A stretch of 64,000 bases of DNA, taken from positions 354,001 through 418,000 of the forward strand of contig NZ_CP098360.1 in NCBI RefSeq assembly GCF_030388245.1. Reading direction: 5' to 3'. Under the pieces are notes generated by a model that was not told where the DNA came from, searched no databases, and was given only the letters and a program-made list of their open reading frames with translations. This DNA is from Paracoccus sp. TOH (lineage in GTDB: Bacteria; Pseudomonadota; Alphaproteobacteria; Rhodobacterales; Rhodobacteraceae). Position 1 is the stretch's first letter; each line of letters opens with the position of its first letter. Positions 1 to 8,913 of this stretch are shown one piece after another. Both the position numbers and the translations under genes were made by a program.

Positions 1-438
1 CCCCTCGGGCAGGATCGCCGCGTAGCGGTGGAAGAACAGCGGCCGGAAGATCAGCTCCTGCGGCAGGGCCGAAAGCAGCGGATAGAAGGCCCAGATCACC
101 AGCAGGAACTCGGGCTCGCGCCGGGCCATGCCGAAGATGGCGCCCGGGCGGGACACCCACAGGATCGCCACGCCCAGCGCCAGGGTGATCGCGATCATGC
201 CGAGGATCTCGAGCCAGGGCAGGCGGCCCCAGCCGAAGACCAGGCTGCGCCAGTCGAAGCCGCCGGTGAACCACAGCAGCGCCAGCCCGGCGGCGCTGAA
301 CATGGCCAGCGCCGCGAACAGCATGTGGCCGGGCATGAACAGCGCAATGGCCAGCGGCGCCCCGATATAGAGCGCCGCGAACTCGGCCCAGAGCAGGGCG
401 CGGGCTATTGCATCCTCCGGTTCAGCCACATGCGCCAT
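1..438 (-). CDS. CPBP-family intramembrane metalloprotease, N-terminal part (cut by window edge)
   Basis: This looks like a membrane-embedded protease of the CPBP (CAAX protease and bacteriocin-processing) family. Only the first 146 residues lie in the window; the C-terminal half, which should carry the metal-binding histidines, is to the left of base 1. Hydrophobic segments are visible at about residues 12-35, 40-57 and 77-95. QELIFR at 127-132 fits the family's first motif, with QE in place of the usual EE. The ATG at 438 lies inside the end of the upstream lysozyme gene (34-base overlap), so the two are probably translated from one message. The frame was read by hand. The family call rests on one motif plus the membrane pattern, and the substrate is unknown. 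Confidence 0.75.
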   Translation of the reverse strand, partial: MAHVAEPEDAIARALLWAEFAALYIGAPLAIALFMPGHMLFAALAMFSAAGLALLWFTGGFDWRSLVFGWGRLPWLEILGMIAITLALGVAILWVSRPGAIFGMARREPEFLLVIWAFYPLLSALPQELIFRPLFFHRYAAILPEG

Positions 439-1190
439 TGCGCGGGCGAGCCGGCGAAGACGTTCAGGTCCACATTGCCGCCGATGCCGGGCACCACGCC
501 GGTGCCGGTATATTGCCAGAAGCTGTAGCGCTGGCCGGGATAGACGATGCGCGGATGGCCGGCGACCGAGCGCAGCCAGAATTCCTCGTTCCAGGAGGCC
601 AGGTTGTTGTCGCGGTAGAAGTCGACCGTCGTGTAGATGATCGGGCGCTGGCCGTAATACTGGTGCAGGATGTCCTTGAAGATCTTGGCCTCGCGCAGCA
701 CCTCATTCGCCGGCGGACGCCGCGGGCAGGTGCGCGAGGCGGTCCATTCCAGGTCGATCACCGGCGGCAGCGCGCCGCGCTCGCGCGGGACGTTCTGGAT
801 GAACCAGGCCGCCTGCTGCCGGCCCGAGCGGCAGAAGTAGAAATAGTGATAAGCGCCGCGCGGGATGCGGGCCTGCGCCGCCTCGGCCCAGTAGCGGCGG
901 AAATTCGGGTCGGCATGGTCTCCGCCCTCGGTCGCCTTGATGAAGGCGAAGCTGACGCCCGAGCCGCGCACCGTGCTCCAGTCGATGCTGCCCTGATAGC
1001 GCGATATGTCGATGCCGTGCACCGGATGGTCGTAGGGATGGCCTCCGACCCAGGGATGCGGCGCCGAATCGCCGAATTTGGGGCCGAGCCCCTGCCCCGC
1101 CATCACCGCCCGTTGCTGCGACGGTCCGCGTCCGCAGGCCGCCACCGCGACCAGCAGCAGCACCATCAGAATCCTGCCCAGGAATTTCAT
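405..1190 (-). CDS. GH25 lysozyme (muramidase) lipoprotein
   Basis: Predicted membrane-anchored muramidase of glycoside hydrolase family 25, which cuts the MurNAc-GlcNAc bond of peptidoglycan. I take the ATG at 1190 (261 residues) because GAGGGCAGAG lies just upstream. It also gives a clean lipoprotein signal: a hydrophobic stretch at 7-18 ending in AVAAC, with the lipidated Cys at 19. An in-frame start at 1262 would add 24 charged residues in front of that signal. The barrel starts with HGIDIS (Asp61), and the family's paired acids are visible as DLE at 146-148. The 3' end overlaps the downstream CPBP protease gene by 34 bases. A role in cell-wall turnover is family knowledge; the actual substrate is not shown by the sequence. 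Confidence 0.88.
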   Translation of the reverse strand: MKFLGRILMVLLLVAVAACGRGPSQQRAVMAGQGLGPKFGDSAPHPWVGGHPYDHPVHGIDISRYQGSIDWSTVRGSGVSFAFIKATEGGDHADPNFRRYWAEAAQARIPRGAYHYFYFCRSGRQQAAWFIQNVPRERGALPPVIDLEWTASRTCPRRPPANEVLREAKIFKDILHQYYGQRPIIYTTVDFYRDNNLASWNEEFWLRSVAGHPRIVYPGQRYSFWQYTGTGVVPGIGGNVDLNVFAGSPAQWRMWLNRRMQ

Positions 1191-1395
1191 CTCTGCCCTC
1201 TGCCTCATGCGCCTGTCCGCGGCGCTTTTGTCCCTTATCGCAAAGGTGCGACGCGCTGTCACGATGGCGTGACAGTCACGAGTTTGTCAGAGAGGCCGTG
1301 GCCCCGGCGCAACAGCAACGCGCGCTGCCATCCCTGCCGGGACGGCGCCGCCGGCGGATTGCCCAGCAAATGCTGGAGATTGCGCTGCGCCAAGC

Positions 1396-1437
1396 GTGCA
1401 GCGCCCGTGCACCGGCCGTACACAGGGCGTGCACCGG
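1396..1437. repeat. Helically phased GTGCA repeats between rimO and the lysozyme gene
   Basis: GTGCA occurs at 1396, 1407 and 1429, spaced 11 and 22 bases apart, so all three face the same side of the helix. The last two sit in an exact 10-base direct repeat, CGTGCACCGG, at 1406-1415 and 1428-1437. The array lies about 10 bases past the rimO stop and about 200 bases upstream of the lysozyme start. It could be an operator for the lysozyme gene; no regulator is recognised. Confidence 0.35.
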
Positions 1438-1444
1438 AACGGCG

Positions 1445-2845
1445 TCAGCCCAGCCGGCCCCAAAGATCGTATTCGCCGGCCTCGTCCACCGTCACCGTCA
1501 CGATGTCGCCGGGCGAGAGCGCCTCGAAGCCTTCGTCGATGAACAGGTTGCCGTCGATTTCCGGCGCGTCGGCCTTGGTGCGGCAGGTGGCGCCATCGGC
1601 GTCCACCGCATCGACGATCACCTCGATGCGGCGGCCGACCTTGGCGGCCAGCTTCGCCTCGGAGATCGCCTGGGCCTTTTCCATGAACCGGTCCCAGCGC
1701 TCCTGCTTGACCGGATCGGGAACGTGGTCGGGCAGGTCGTTCGCCCGCGCGCCCTTGACGTTTTCATACTGGAAGCAGCCGACGCGATCCAGCTGCGCCT
1801 CGTCCAGCCAGTCGAGCAGGGTCTGGAACTCGGCCTCGGTCTCGCCCGGGTAGCCGACGATGAAGGTCGAGCGCAGGGTGATGTCCGGGCAGGCGGCGCG
1901 CCAGGCGGCGATCTCGTCGAGCGTCTTCGCCGCCGCCGCCGGCCGGGCCATGCGCTTCAGCGTGTCCGGATGCGCGTGCTGGAACGGGATGTCGAGATAG
2001 GGCAGCACCAGCCCGCCCGATTCGGAATGGGCCGCCATCAGCGGGATCAGGTCGCGCACATGCGGATAGGGATAGACGTAATGCAGCCGCACCCAGGCGC
2101 CGAGCGACCCCAGATCGCGGGCCAGGTCGGTGATATGGGCGCGGTGGCCGCGTTCGGTCACGAACTTGCGGTCGAGGCCGTAGGCCGAGGTGTCCTGCGA
2201 GATCACCAAAAGTTCGCGCACCCCGGCCTCGACCAGTTTCTCGGCCTCGCGGATCACCGCATGCGCCGGGCGGCTGACCAGACGCCCGCGCATGTCGGGG
2301 ATGATGCAGAACTTGCAGGCGTGGTTGCAGCCTTCGGAAATCTTCAGATAGCTGTAGTGCCGCGGCGTCAGCTTCACGCCCGAGGCCGGCAGCAGGTCCA
2401 CGAACGGATCGGGCGACGGCGGCACGGCGGAATGCACCGCGTCCAGCACCTGTTCGTATTGCTGCGGGCCGGTCACCGCCAGCACGGAAGGGTGCGCGCC
2501 GGTGATGTATTCCGGCTCGGCCCCCAGGCAGCCGGTGACGATGACCTTGCCGTTTTCCGACAGCGCCTCGCCGATGGCCTGCAGGGATTCGGCCTTGGCC
2601 GAATCGAGGAAGCCGCAGGTGTTCACGATCACCGCGCCGGCGCCCTTGTAGTCGGGGCTGATGGCATAGCCCTCGGCCCGCAGCCGGGTCAGGATGCGCT
2701 CGCTGTCCACCAGCGCCTTGGGGCAGCCGAGGCTGACCATGCCGATGGTCGGTTGCCCGTCCCTTCGCCCCCCCTTTTCCCGGGCGGAGTCGAAGATCGG
2801 GCGGGGGGCTAGATCGGGGCGCAGCAGGGGCGGGTTCTGGCTCAT
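1445..2845 (-). CDS. rimO: RimO, ribosomal protein S12 methylthiotransferase
   Basis: Radical-SAM enzyme that adds a methylthio group to the conserved aspartate of ribosomal protein S12. It carries two iron-sulfur clusters. The N-terminal UPF0004 domain shows its three cysteines as SLGCPK, NTCGF and TGCLGAE. The radical-SAM cluster is in CNHACKFC (CxxxCxxC), and the C-terminus has a TRAM-like segment near [12 protein letters not shown] chose the ATG at 2845 (466 residues, starting MSQNPP) because the extra upstream residues of a start at 2890 look unlike family members. The length is normal for RimO once the short N-terminal extension is allowed for. It stands alone, divergent from the secreted protein gene at 2949. 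MiaB and MtaB paralogs are less likely given the [14 protein letters not shown] start. Confidence 0.95.
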   Translation of the reverse strand: MSQNPPLLRPDLAPRPIFDSAREKGGRRDGQPTIGMVSLGCPKALVDSERILTRLRAEGYAISPDYKGAGAVIVNTCGFLDSAKAESLQAIGEALSENGKVIVTGCLGAEPEYITGAHPSVLAVTGPQQYEQVLDAVHSAVPPSPDPFVDLLPASGVKLTPRHYSYLKISEGCNHACKFCIIPDMRGRLVSRPAHAVIREAEKLVEAGVRELLVISQDTSAYGLDRKFVTERGHRAHITDLARDLGSLGAWVRLHYVYPYPHVRDLIPLMAAHSESGGLVLPYLDIPFQHAHPDTLKRMARPAAAAKTLDEIAAWRAACPDITLRSTFIVGYPGETEAEFQTLLDWLDEAQLDRVGCFQYENVKGARANDLPDHVPDPVKQERWDRFMEKAQAISEAKLAAKVGRRIEVIVDAVDADGATCRTKADAPEIDGNLFIDEGFEALSPGDIVTVTVDEAGEYDLWGRLG

Positions 2846-2948
2846 GATGCGCGGCATATAGTGGCAAGCGGGCCGCTTGTTAAGCGCCAAGCGCAGCTCG
2901 CCGGAACGTCATTTGGACTTGCGCGTTCGGGGAGGCATAGCTGAGGAC

Positions 2949-3434
2949 ATGAGCATGAGACCCATCCCGACCCGCCTTACCGTTCCGCTGCTGCCGGCGC
3001 TGGCCGCGGTCGCCATGCTGGCCGTCACGCTGTCCGCCCTGCCCGGCCCGGCCGAGGCGCAGGGCCGCGGCAAGCCGATCGTGATCTGGAACAACAAGGG
3101 CGGCAACGTGATCGAGGCGATCCAGTATCGCAACGAGCTGGCGCGCAGCGGCCGGCGGGTCGAGGTGCGGGGCTATTGCCGCTCGGCCTGCACGATCTAC
3201 ATCACCCTGCCCAATGCCTGCCTGGGCCCGGGCGCCACGGTCGGCTTCCATGCGCCGCGGATCCCCGGCACCACCATCATCCCGCCGATCGTGGACGAGC
3301 TGATGGCGCAATATTATCGCGGCGGCATCCTGCGCATGTGGAACACCCAATGGAAGCATTCGCTGAAGATGCACAAGATTTCGGCCCGGCAATATGTCAA
3401 GCTGGACCCGCAGACGCGGCTGTGCCGGAACTGA
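2949..3434 (+). CDS. Secreted ClpP/crotonase-fold-like protein of unknown function
   Basis: A 161-residue exported protein with an N-terminal signal (hydrophobic 13-32, cleavage likely after AEA near residue 37). The mature part resembles small periplasmic proteins with a ClpP-like fold. It has a GGNVIEA segment at 51-57, then a CRSAC motif at 77-81 where Ser79 sits in the position of the ClpP-class nucleophile, and GFHAP with His101. Three cysteines (77, 81, 91) could form disulfides in the periplasm. The ATG at 2949 follows GAGGAC; an upstream in-frame start at 2877 would put 24 polar residues before the signal. The serine-protease idea is inferred from short motifs, and a catalytic Asp is not obvious. 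No operon partner is present: rimO is divergent and the next gene is a remnant on the other strand. Confidence 0.6.
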   Translation: MSMRPIPTRLTVPLLPALAAVAMLAVTLSALPGPAEAQGRGKPIVIWNNKGGNVIEAIQYRNELARSGRRVEVRGYCRSACTIYITLPNACLGPGATVGFHAPRIPGTTIIPPIVDELMAQYYRGGILRMWNTQWKHSLKMHKISARQYVKLDPQTRLCRN

Positions 3435-3464
3435 GGCGAAGCGCCGCAATGCCGGCCCCGGCGC

Positions 3465-3743
3465 TTAGTCGCTGCGGCCCATCACCCGCGATTGCAGGCT
3501 GATCATCAGAAAGGCCGGGCCGGGATCGACCTTGCGCTTCGGGGATATGTCCTCGTGCCCCAGCACGTCCTGGATCAGGTATTTCTCGCGCAGGGCCAGG
3601 CATATGTCCGAAACCGCGTCGAATTGCGCCTGGATATAGGCCTGCCATCCGGCCGGTGCGGTTTCATGCTTGTGGACCAGCAGGTAAACCTCGTCCGCAT
3701 CGACGACATTTCCCGCCCAGTTTTGGGGATTTGTCCACGAGAC
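3465..3743 (-). pseudogene. C-terminal remnant of an N-acetylmuramoyl-L-alanine amidase
   Basis: Reading the minus strand from 3743 down to the TAA at 3467-3465 gives about 92 codons. They match the end of an AmpD/phage-type amidase: VHKHETAP, a helix with DICLALREKY, then VLGHEDISPKRKVDPGPAF, which holds the zinc-site His and the K..D-P-G-P signature of the family. The N-terminal half with the other zinc ligands is absent. An in-frame TGA lies immediately upstream (3746-3744), inside an AT-rich patch containing TATATAATGAG. No start codon is suitably placed and the family is usually about 200 residues or longer. I therefore call it a truncated, inactive remnant, possibly from a phage or deleted by recombination. 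A shifted frame upstream does not restore amidase sequence. Confidence 0.75.
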
Positions 3744-3903
3744 TCATTATATAGCACAAATTCGGCCCGGAGGATCGCCAACATCGGCGGCATCGGCGGC
3801 GGCGGCAGGCCTTGCCGCCGGGATCACCGCCGATGCCGGCCGCGCGCGGTTGCATCGGCGGGGGCAGAGGCATAATCGCCTGGTAAACAGGGGGGACGAG
3901 GGG

Positions 3904-4569
3904 ATGCGGATCACATATGCCATGCCCTGGCTGATCGCCGATCTGGGCCGGGCGCGGCGGGTGCTGTCCTTTGCGCCGCATCGGCCGGGCTTCCGCCGCG
4001 CCCGGCATATCCTGTGGCGGCAGGTGCGCGACGCCGATCTGGGCCCCGGCTTCGACGCCACCGCCTGGCTGGCCGCCGAGATGGCGCGCATCGGCCATGG
4101 CGCCGAGGTGGGCATGATGACCTCGCGCGGGCTGGAGCATGCCGTGCAGGCCGAGGCCGGGCCGGCGCGCTGCCTGGCCACCGTGGGCCTGGGCAATGCC
4201 GAGCGGGTCGGCCGGCGCCGGGCCGCCGCGCCCGCGGGCTACGGCACCATCAACATCGCGCTGCTGGTCGAGGCCGGGCTGACGGACGCGGCGATGATCG
4301 AGGCGCTGACCATCGCCGCCGAGGCCCGCACCGCCGCGGTGATCGCGGCCGGGGTGATGCTGCCCTGGGGTGTCGCGACCGGCACCGGCACGGATTGCAT
4401 CGCCCTGGCCTGCGATCCCGGCCCCGAGCGCCATGCCGGGCTGCATACCGCGCTGGGCGAGGCCATCGGCCGCAGCGTCCACGACGCGGTGCTGCGCGGC
4501 GCCGAGGCCTGGGTGGCGCGGCACGGCCGGGACGCGGCGGCGGTTATTCCCGCAGCCGCCAGCCGCTGA
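3904..4569 (+). CDS. cbiZ: CbiZ, adenosylcobinamide amidohydrolase
   Basis: Predicted 221-residue amidohydrolase that removes the aminopropanol arm from adenosylcobinamide (or pseudocobalamin), giving adenosylcobyric acid so that salvaged corrinoids can re-enter B12 synthesis. Family marks are TSRGLEHAV near residue 78, the glycine-rich [16 protein letters not shown], and [12 protein letters not shown] in the last third. It is of family length and no domain is fused to it. The ATG at 3904 is preceded by GGACGAGGGG, which fixes the start. No other B12 gene is in the window, so it is a stand-alone salvage gene here. It converges on the ABC permease gene and their 3' ends overlap by 26 bases. 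Identity rests on motifs read by eye. Confidence 0.85.
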   Translation: MRITYAMPWLIADLGRARRVLSFAPHRPGFRRARHILWRQVRDADLGPGFDATAWLAAEMARIGHGAEVGMMTSRGLEHAVQAEAGPARCLATVGLGNAERVGRRRAAAPAGYGTINIALLVEAGLTDAAMIEALTIAAEARTAAVIAAGVMLPWGVATGTGTDCIALACDPGPERHAGLHTALGEAIGRSVHDAVLRGAEAWVARHGRDAAAVIPAAASR

Positions 4570-5305
4570 GGAAGATCCAGCGGATCGCCGCCATGCAGAC
4601 CAGGATCATCAGCCCGACCGCGACCAGCGACACCCCGACCGGCACGTCGGCCAGGTCGAAGAAGCTCCAGCGGAAACCCGAGATCAGGTAGAGCACCGGG
4701 TTGAGCTTCGCTACCCCCTCCCAGAAGGGCGGCAGCATCGAGGCCGAGTAGAAGGCGCCGCCCAGGAAGACCAGCGGCGTGACCACCATCATCGGCACGA
4801 TCTGCAACTGCTCGAAGGACTTGGCCCACAGCCCGATGATGAAGCCCAGAAGCGAAAAGGCGATGGCGGTCAGCACCAGGAAGGCCAGCATCCAGAACGG
4901 ATGCGCGATATGGACGCCGTTGAACCAGAAGCTGGTCAGCAGGATCACCAGCGCGATCAGCACGGCTTTCGCGGCGGCGGCGCCGACGAAGCCCAGCGTC
5001 ACCTCGATCCAGCCGGTGGGGGCGACCAGGATCTCGTAGATGGTGCCCGAGAATTTGGGGAAGTAGATGCCGAAGCTGGCATTGGCCACCGATTGCTGCA
5101 GCACGGTCAGCATCATTAGCCCCGGCACGATGAAGGCGCCATAGGGCACGCCCTCGACCGACTGGATGCGGCCGCCGATGGCGGCGCCGAACACCACGAA
5201 GTAAAGCACCGTGGACAGCACCGGCGAGGCCAGCGATTGCCAGACGGTGCGGAAGAAGCGCGCCATCTCGTGATTGAACACCGCGCGGGCGGAACGCCAG
5301 TTCAT
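4544..5305 (-). CDS. ABC-2 type transporter permease (exporter)
   Basis: A 253-residue inner-membrane permease of the ABC-2 family, the membrane half of an exporter whose ATPase is the preceding gene. About six hydrophobic segments are visible, starting around residue 25 and ending near the C-terminus ([17 protein letters not shown]). The conserved P-L-x-F-L-G-G-A-F-Y stretch typical of YadH/NodJ-like permeases is present. The ATG at 5305 overlaps the ATPase stop by four bases (ATGA), implying translational coupling. The substrate cannot be read from the sequence; family members export lipids, polysaccharides or drugs. The end overlaps the convergent cbiZ gene. Confidence 0.88.
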   Translation of the reverse strand: MNWRSARAVFNHEMARFFRTVWQSLASPVLSTVLYFVVFGAAIGGRIQSVEGVPYGAFIVPGLMMLTVLQQSVANASFGIYFPKFSGTIYEILVAPTGWIEVTLGFVGAAAAKAVLIALVILLTSFWFNGVHIAHPFWMLAFLVLTAIAFSLLGFIIGLWAKSFEQLQIVPMMVVTPLVFLGGAFYSASMLPPFWEGVAKLNPVLYLISGFRWSFFDLADVPVGVSLVAVGLMILVCMAAIRWIFLSGWRLRE

Positions 5306-6252
5306 GCCGGCACCTCCTGGCTTTCGGCCGGTTCGTCCTCGACCAGCGACATGAAGATTTCCTCGAGGCTGCTCTGCTTGGTCGAGACGTCGCGCACGGC
5401 GATGCCGCAGCCGGACAGATCGGCCAGCAGACGGGCGATGCCGGTGCGTTCGGCGCGGGTGTCGTAATCGTAAAACAGCGTCGCCCCGTCGGCCGACAGC
5501 ACCAGGCCGCGGTCCTGCAGCTCGGCCGGCAGCCCGGCCAGCGGCTTGTCCAGCGCGATGGTCAGGCGCTTCTTGCCGAACTCGCCCATCAGCGCGTCCT
5601 TGGACTGCACCAGCAGCAACTCGCCGCGGTTGATGACGCCGATGCGGTCGGCCATGTCCTCGGCTTCCTCGAGGTAATGCGTGGTCAGGATGATGGTCAC
5701 GCCCTGCGCCCTGAGTTCGCGCACCACCTGCCACATCTCGCGGCGCAGGGTCACGTCCACGCCGGCCGTCGGCTCGTCGAGGAACAGCACCTTGGGCCGG
5801 TGCGACAGCGCCTTGGCGATCAGCACCCGCCGCTTCATGCCGCCCGACAGCTCGCGCGTCCTGGCCTGGCGCTTGTCCCACAGCGCGAGGCTGCGCAGCA
5901 GTTGCTCGATATAGGCCTCGTCCGGCCCCTCGCCGTAAAGGCCGCGGGTGAAGCGCACGCTGTCGATGACGGTCTCGAAGGGTTCGAGCGCGATCTCCTG
6001 CGGGACCAGGCCGATCATCTTGCGCGCCGCGCGCCAATCCCTGCGGATATCGTGGCCGCCGACCCGGACGGTGCCGCCGCTGGGCACCACCAGGCCGCAG
6101 ATGATCGAGATGAGCGTGGTCTTGCCGGCACCGTTCGGACCCAGCAGGGCGAGGATCTCGCCCTCCTCGATCTGCAGGGACACGCCGTTCAGCGCCACGG
6201 TGCCGCTGTCGTATTGCTTTGAAATATGGTCAATATCAATAATCGGACGCAT
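5302..6252 (-). CDS. ABC transporter ATP-binding protein (partner of ABC-2 permease)
   Basis: A 316-residue cytoplasmic ATPase that powers the ABC-2 permease encoded directly after it. Walker A is GPNGAGKT at 38-45, the ABC signature is LSGGMKR at 135-141, and Walker B is VLFLDEP at 155-161, followed by an H-loop in [11 protein letters not shown]-terminal extension of roughly 90 residues follows the nucleotide-binding domain, as in YadG-like and drug-export ATPases. ATG at 6252; the 3' end overlaps the permease start by four bases. The two genes form a complete exporter without a visible accessory protein. Substrate unknown. Confidence 0.9.
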   Translation of the reverse strand: MRPIIDIDHISKQYDSGTVALNGVSLQIEEGEILALLGPNGAGKTTLISIICGLVVPSGGTVRVGGHDIRRDWRAARKMIGLVPQEIALEPFETVIDSVRFTRGLYGEGPDEAYIEQLLRSLALWDKRQARTRELSGGMKRRVLIAKALSHRPKVLFLDEPTAGVDVTLRREMWQVVRELRAQGVTIILTTHYLEEAEDMADRIGVINRGELLLVQSKDALMGEFGKKRLTIALDKPLAGLPAELQDRGLVLSADGATLFYDYDTRAERTGIARLLADLSGCGIAVRDVSTKQSSLEEIFMSLVEDEPAESQEVPA

Positions 6253-6575
6253 GGATCCCCCTCAATTCTGGCCGCTGGGGCGGATTGGAAGGTAGGGTTC
6301 GCATCGCCGCTGCACAATGACCCCGCGCGGCATTTCCTTGCCACGGGGCCGCGGCCCGCGGCGATGCGGGGCTTCGCGGCGGAAACGGTCCGCGGCTGGG
6401 CGGAAGAACGCGGATGGTCTGGAAGCGGCATTGACCATGATCGGGGCTCCGGCCTATAAGCGGAACCGCCCACAGAAGGAGACTTATGCACAGAGGCCTC
6501 GATTGACCCGCGCATAGCGGAATCGCTCGGCATATTTCATGCCGTTCCTTTTTGCATGATTTCTGTGGAGTTCTC
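6253..6575. other. Intergenic region between the ABC exporter and the GNAT gene
   Basis: This 323-base gap separates two divergently transcribed genes. It holds a promoter-like pair at 6431-6460 and, downstream, a strong ribosome-binding sequence AAGGAG at 6477-6482. That is followed by ATG at 6486 opening a reading frame of only six codons (ends 6506). I see no longer gene in either strand. The micro-frame may be a leader peptide or the stub of a lost gene. Confidence 0.5.
6431..6460 (+). promoter_or_regulatory. Sigma70-like promoter upstream of the GNAT gene
   Basis: TTGACC at 6431-6436, an 18-base spacer and TATAAG at 6455-6460 make a good housekeeping-type promoter. It points toward the six-codon frame at 6486 and the acetyltransferase at 6576. 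Transcription would start near 6467. Confidence 0.5.
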
Positions 6576-7028
6576 ATGGAGAACCAAGACGTAGTGATCC
6601 GGCCCTTCGAGGCGGAAACGGATCTCAAGACGCTATCGGACATCTGGTTCAGCGCGTCATTGAAGGCACATCCCTTCATCGGCGAGCCGAAGCTGGTTGA
6701 GCAACGTCAGCTGATCGAGACGGAATACCTTCCGAAAGCAGAGACCTGGGTGGCCTGTTCCAATCAGGAGGCGATCGGTTTCATCAGCTTGCTAGGCAGT
6801 TTCATCGGCGGGATATTCATCTCTCCGGACCGGCAAGGCATGGGCGTTGGAAGCAAGCTTGTCACCCATGCGCTGGACAAGAAGGGGGAACTGTCCCTCG
6901 ATGTCTATATCGCGAACGAACAGGCCGTCCGTTTCTACACCTCGCTGGGATTCCGCGAGGTGTCACGGCGCGACAGGGATGATTTCGGCTATCCGTTCCC
7001 GAACGCCACCTTGCATTTGAAGCGTTGA
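6576..7028 (+). CDS. GNAT-family N-acetyltransferase
   Basis: A 150-residue acetyl-CoA-dependent acetyltransferase of the GNAT superfamily. The acetyl-CoA-binding motif A is visible as RQGMGVGSKL around residues 85-94, followed by LDVYIANEQAVRFYTSLGF, the motif B segment typical of YafP/PhnO-like members. The ATG at 6576 follows TGTGGAG at the right distance; an upstream in-frame ATG lacks such a site. Third-codon positions are visibly less GC-rich than in neighbouring genes, which may indicate recent transfer. The small molecule or protein acetylated is unknown. It is monocistronic, divergent from the ABC exporter and convergent with plsC. Confidence 0.82.
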   Translation: MENQDVVIRPFEAETDLKTLSDIWFSASLKAHPFIGEPKLVEQRQLIETEYLPKAETWVACSNQEAIGFISLLGSFIGGIFISPDRQGMGVGSKLVTHALDKKGELSLDVYIANEQAVRFYTSLGFREVSRRDRDDFGYPFPNATLHLKR

Positions 7029-7216
7029 ACAACGGACCGGGCAGGAACCTTTCTTGCCCGGTTTTCCACCTGCATCAACGCTGCGCAGGACCGTCCGCTT
7101 CCGTCTCGCAAAGCCGCCATGGATCCGGACGGCATCTCAGCAAGTGCCCCGCCCCGACCGCTCTGCGAGGGCGCAAAGCGCGGCGCGGGCCGTCCGCGAT
7201 GGATCGCGCCGCCCGG

Positions 7217-7984
7217 TCAAGCGCCTTCCGCCCGCCCCCCCGCCTCGGCGAAAAGCCGGGCGCTGGCGGTTTCGATCCGTTCCTCCAGCAGGTCCATCAC
7301 CTGCGTCGAGCGGTGGCCGACCGGGATCGGCTCCAGGAACTCGACCACCGCGGTGCCGCCGCGGATCGGGATGCCGCGCTTGGGCCAGAACATGCCGCAA
7401 TTCACCGCGACCGGCTGGATGGTCAGGCCGGTGGCGCGCTGGATGGTGCCGGCGCCATGCTTGTAGGGCAGCCGATGCCCGGGGCGGGTGCGGGTGCCCT
7501 CGGGATAGATGATCAGCTGGCCCAGCCCTTCGGGCCGGGCTCGGGCGGCCTCGACCTCGGCGATGATGCGCTTCATCGCCTCTTTCCCGCGCGAGCGGTC
7601 GATGGGGATGCAGCCGACCTTGCGGGCGAACCAGCCCATGATCGGCACCCGCAGCACCTCGCGCTTCATCACGAAGGCGCGGCGCGGGCAGGCGCGGGCC
7701 AGCGCCAGGATGTCGAGAAAGCTTTGGTGTTTCGAGGCGATGATGCAGTCGCCGGCCGGCGGCGTGCCGCGATATTCGATGCGCACCCCCAGGATCACCC
7801 GCGCCGCGCCCAGCATCTGGTCCAGCCACAGGCTGGCGACGCGGTTCGCCGCCTCGGTGCCGCGCAGCGCCTGCGGCAGGCCCCAGAGCCCCAGCACCAG
7901 GGTCGCCAGCGCGATATAGAGGTAATAGGCCACCGCCCGCGGCCAGTCCAGGATCGAGGGCGGACGCGGATGGCGGCGGGTCAT
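7217..7984 (-). CDS. plsC: Lysophospholipid acyltransferase (PlsC-like, 1-acyl-glycerol-3-phosphate acyltransferase)
   Basis: A 255-residue membrane-associated acyltransferase that probably converts lysophosphatidic acid to phosphatidic acid in phospholipid synthesis. A hydrophobic N-terminal anchor spans roughly residues 18-37. The catalytic HX4D box is HQSFLD at 86-91 and the glycerophosphate-binding box is PEGTR at 161-165. It is the third gene of ftsE-ftsX-plsC: its ATG at 7984 overlaps the ftsX stop by one base (TGATG). Co-transcription with the division transporter is therefore likely. An acyltransferase acting on ornithine or another lipid is possible, since the PlsC superfamily is broad. 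Confidence 0.88.
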   Translation of the reverse strand: MTRRHPRPPSILDWPRAVAYYLYIALATLVLGLWGLPQALRGTEAANRVASLWLDQMLGAARVILGVRIEYRGTPPAGDCIIASKHQSFLDILALARACPRRAFVMKREVLRVPIMGWFARKVGCIPIDRSRGKEAMKRIIAEVEAARARPEGLGQLIIYPEGTRTRPGHRLPYKHGAGTIQRATGLTIQPVAVNCGMFWPKRGIPIRGGTAVVEFLEPIPVGHRSTQVMDLLEERIETASARLFAEAGGRAEGA

Positions 7985-8913
7985 CAGCGCACCTCGCGCA
8001 GGATCTTCAGCGCCGCCCAGCGGGTGGCCGCGAAGCCGATGGCGGCGGCCAGCGCCGGGATCAGCAGCGGCCAGAGCCAGCCCCAGCCCTGGAAGCCGAG
8101 CCCGGTCAGGAAGCCGCCGGCCTGATCGACCGAGGGCAGCGCCCAGACCGCCGCCATGCCCAGCACGGTGCCGCCGGCCGCGCCCGTGGCGGCGCGGCGG
8201 GTGAAGCGGCGCACGAAGGCGGTGGCGATGGTGATGTCGCGCGCCCCGATCAGCCGCAGCACCCGGATCACCTGGCCGTTCGCCGCCATCGCCGCCTTGG
8301 CCGCAAGCGTGATCATCGCCGCCGAGGCGGCGGCGATCAGCAGCAGCGACACCAGCCCCAGCACCCGCAGCCGGTTCGCGGCCGAGACCAGCGGCTCGCG
8401 CCAGCGGGTATGGTCGTCCAGCACCGCGCCCGGCGCCTCGCCCTGCAGCCGCAGGCGCAGCGCCTCGGCATCGAAGCCCTCGGCGGCCTCGGTCACCTCG
8501 ATCAGCCGCGGCACCGGCAGCGCTTCGACCGGGATGTCGGGGCCGAACCACGGCTCCAGCAGCTTCTCGACCTCGTCGCCGGGCAATTGCCGGGCCTCGG
8601 CGATGCCGGGGGTGGTCTTCAGCACCTCCATCACCGTGGCGGTCTGCCGGTCGATCTGCTCCTCGGGGGCCGAGACGCGCACAGTGACGGTCTGCGCCAG
8701 TTCGCTGGACCAGCGCTCGGCCAGCCTTCCGGTGGCCAGCGCCAGCGCCAGGGCGAAGACGGCCAGGAAGGCCATGGCCCCGGCCGAGAACACCGTCAGC
8801 TGGGCGGTGAAGCCGGTGGGCGGCACCACCCGGTCATGGCCGGCGGGATCGGGCCGGGTCAGCCCCCGCCACAGCGCCGCCAGGTCGAGCGATTTCAGAT
8901 CGGCTTTCTTCAC
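7984..8913 (-). CDS. ftsX: FtsX, cell division ABC transporter membrane subunit
   Basis: A 309-residue inner-membrane protein that, with FtsE, links ATP hydrolysis in the divisome to activation of periplasmic peptidoglycan hydrolases. The FtsX layout is present: a cytoplasmic N-terminus, a first membrane helix around residues 37-62, an extracytoplasmic domain with the FtsX_ECD-type VRVSAPEEQID start, then three C-terminal helices (about 170-195, 225-250 and 275-300). The start is a GTG at 8913 overlapping the ftsE stop in GTGA. It is followed by plsC with a one-base overlap. Its periplasmic partner hydrolase activator is not in this cluster. Confidence 0.9.
   Translation of the reverse strand: MKKADLKSLDLAALWRGLTRPDPAGHDRVVPPTGFTAQLTVFSAGAMAFLAVFALALALATGRLAERWSSELAQTVTVRVSAPEEQIDRQTATVMEVLKTTPGIAEARQLPGDEVEKLLEPWFGPDIPVEALPVPRLIEVTEAAEGFDAEALRLRLQGEAPGAVLDDHTRWREPLVSAANRLRVLGLVSLLLIAAASAAMITLAAKAAMAANGQVIRVLRLIGARDITIATAFVRRFTRRAATGAAGGTVLGMAAVWALPSVDQAGGFLTGLGFQGWGWLWPLLIPALAAAIGFAATRWAALKILREVR

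Noticed and set aside
3465..3743. Intact small amidase gene
   Set aside because: The N-terminal zinc ligands and a start codon are missing and an in-frame stop lies directly upstream, so a functional enzyme is unlikely.
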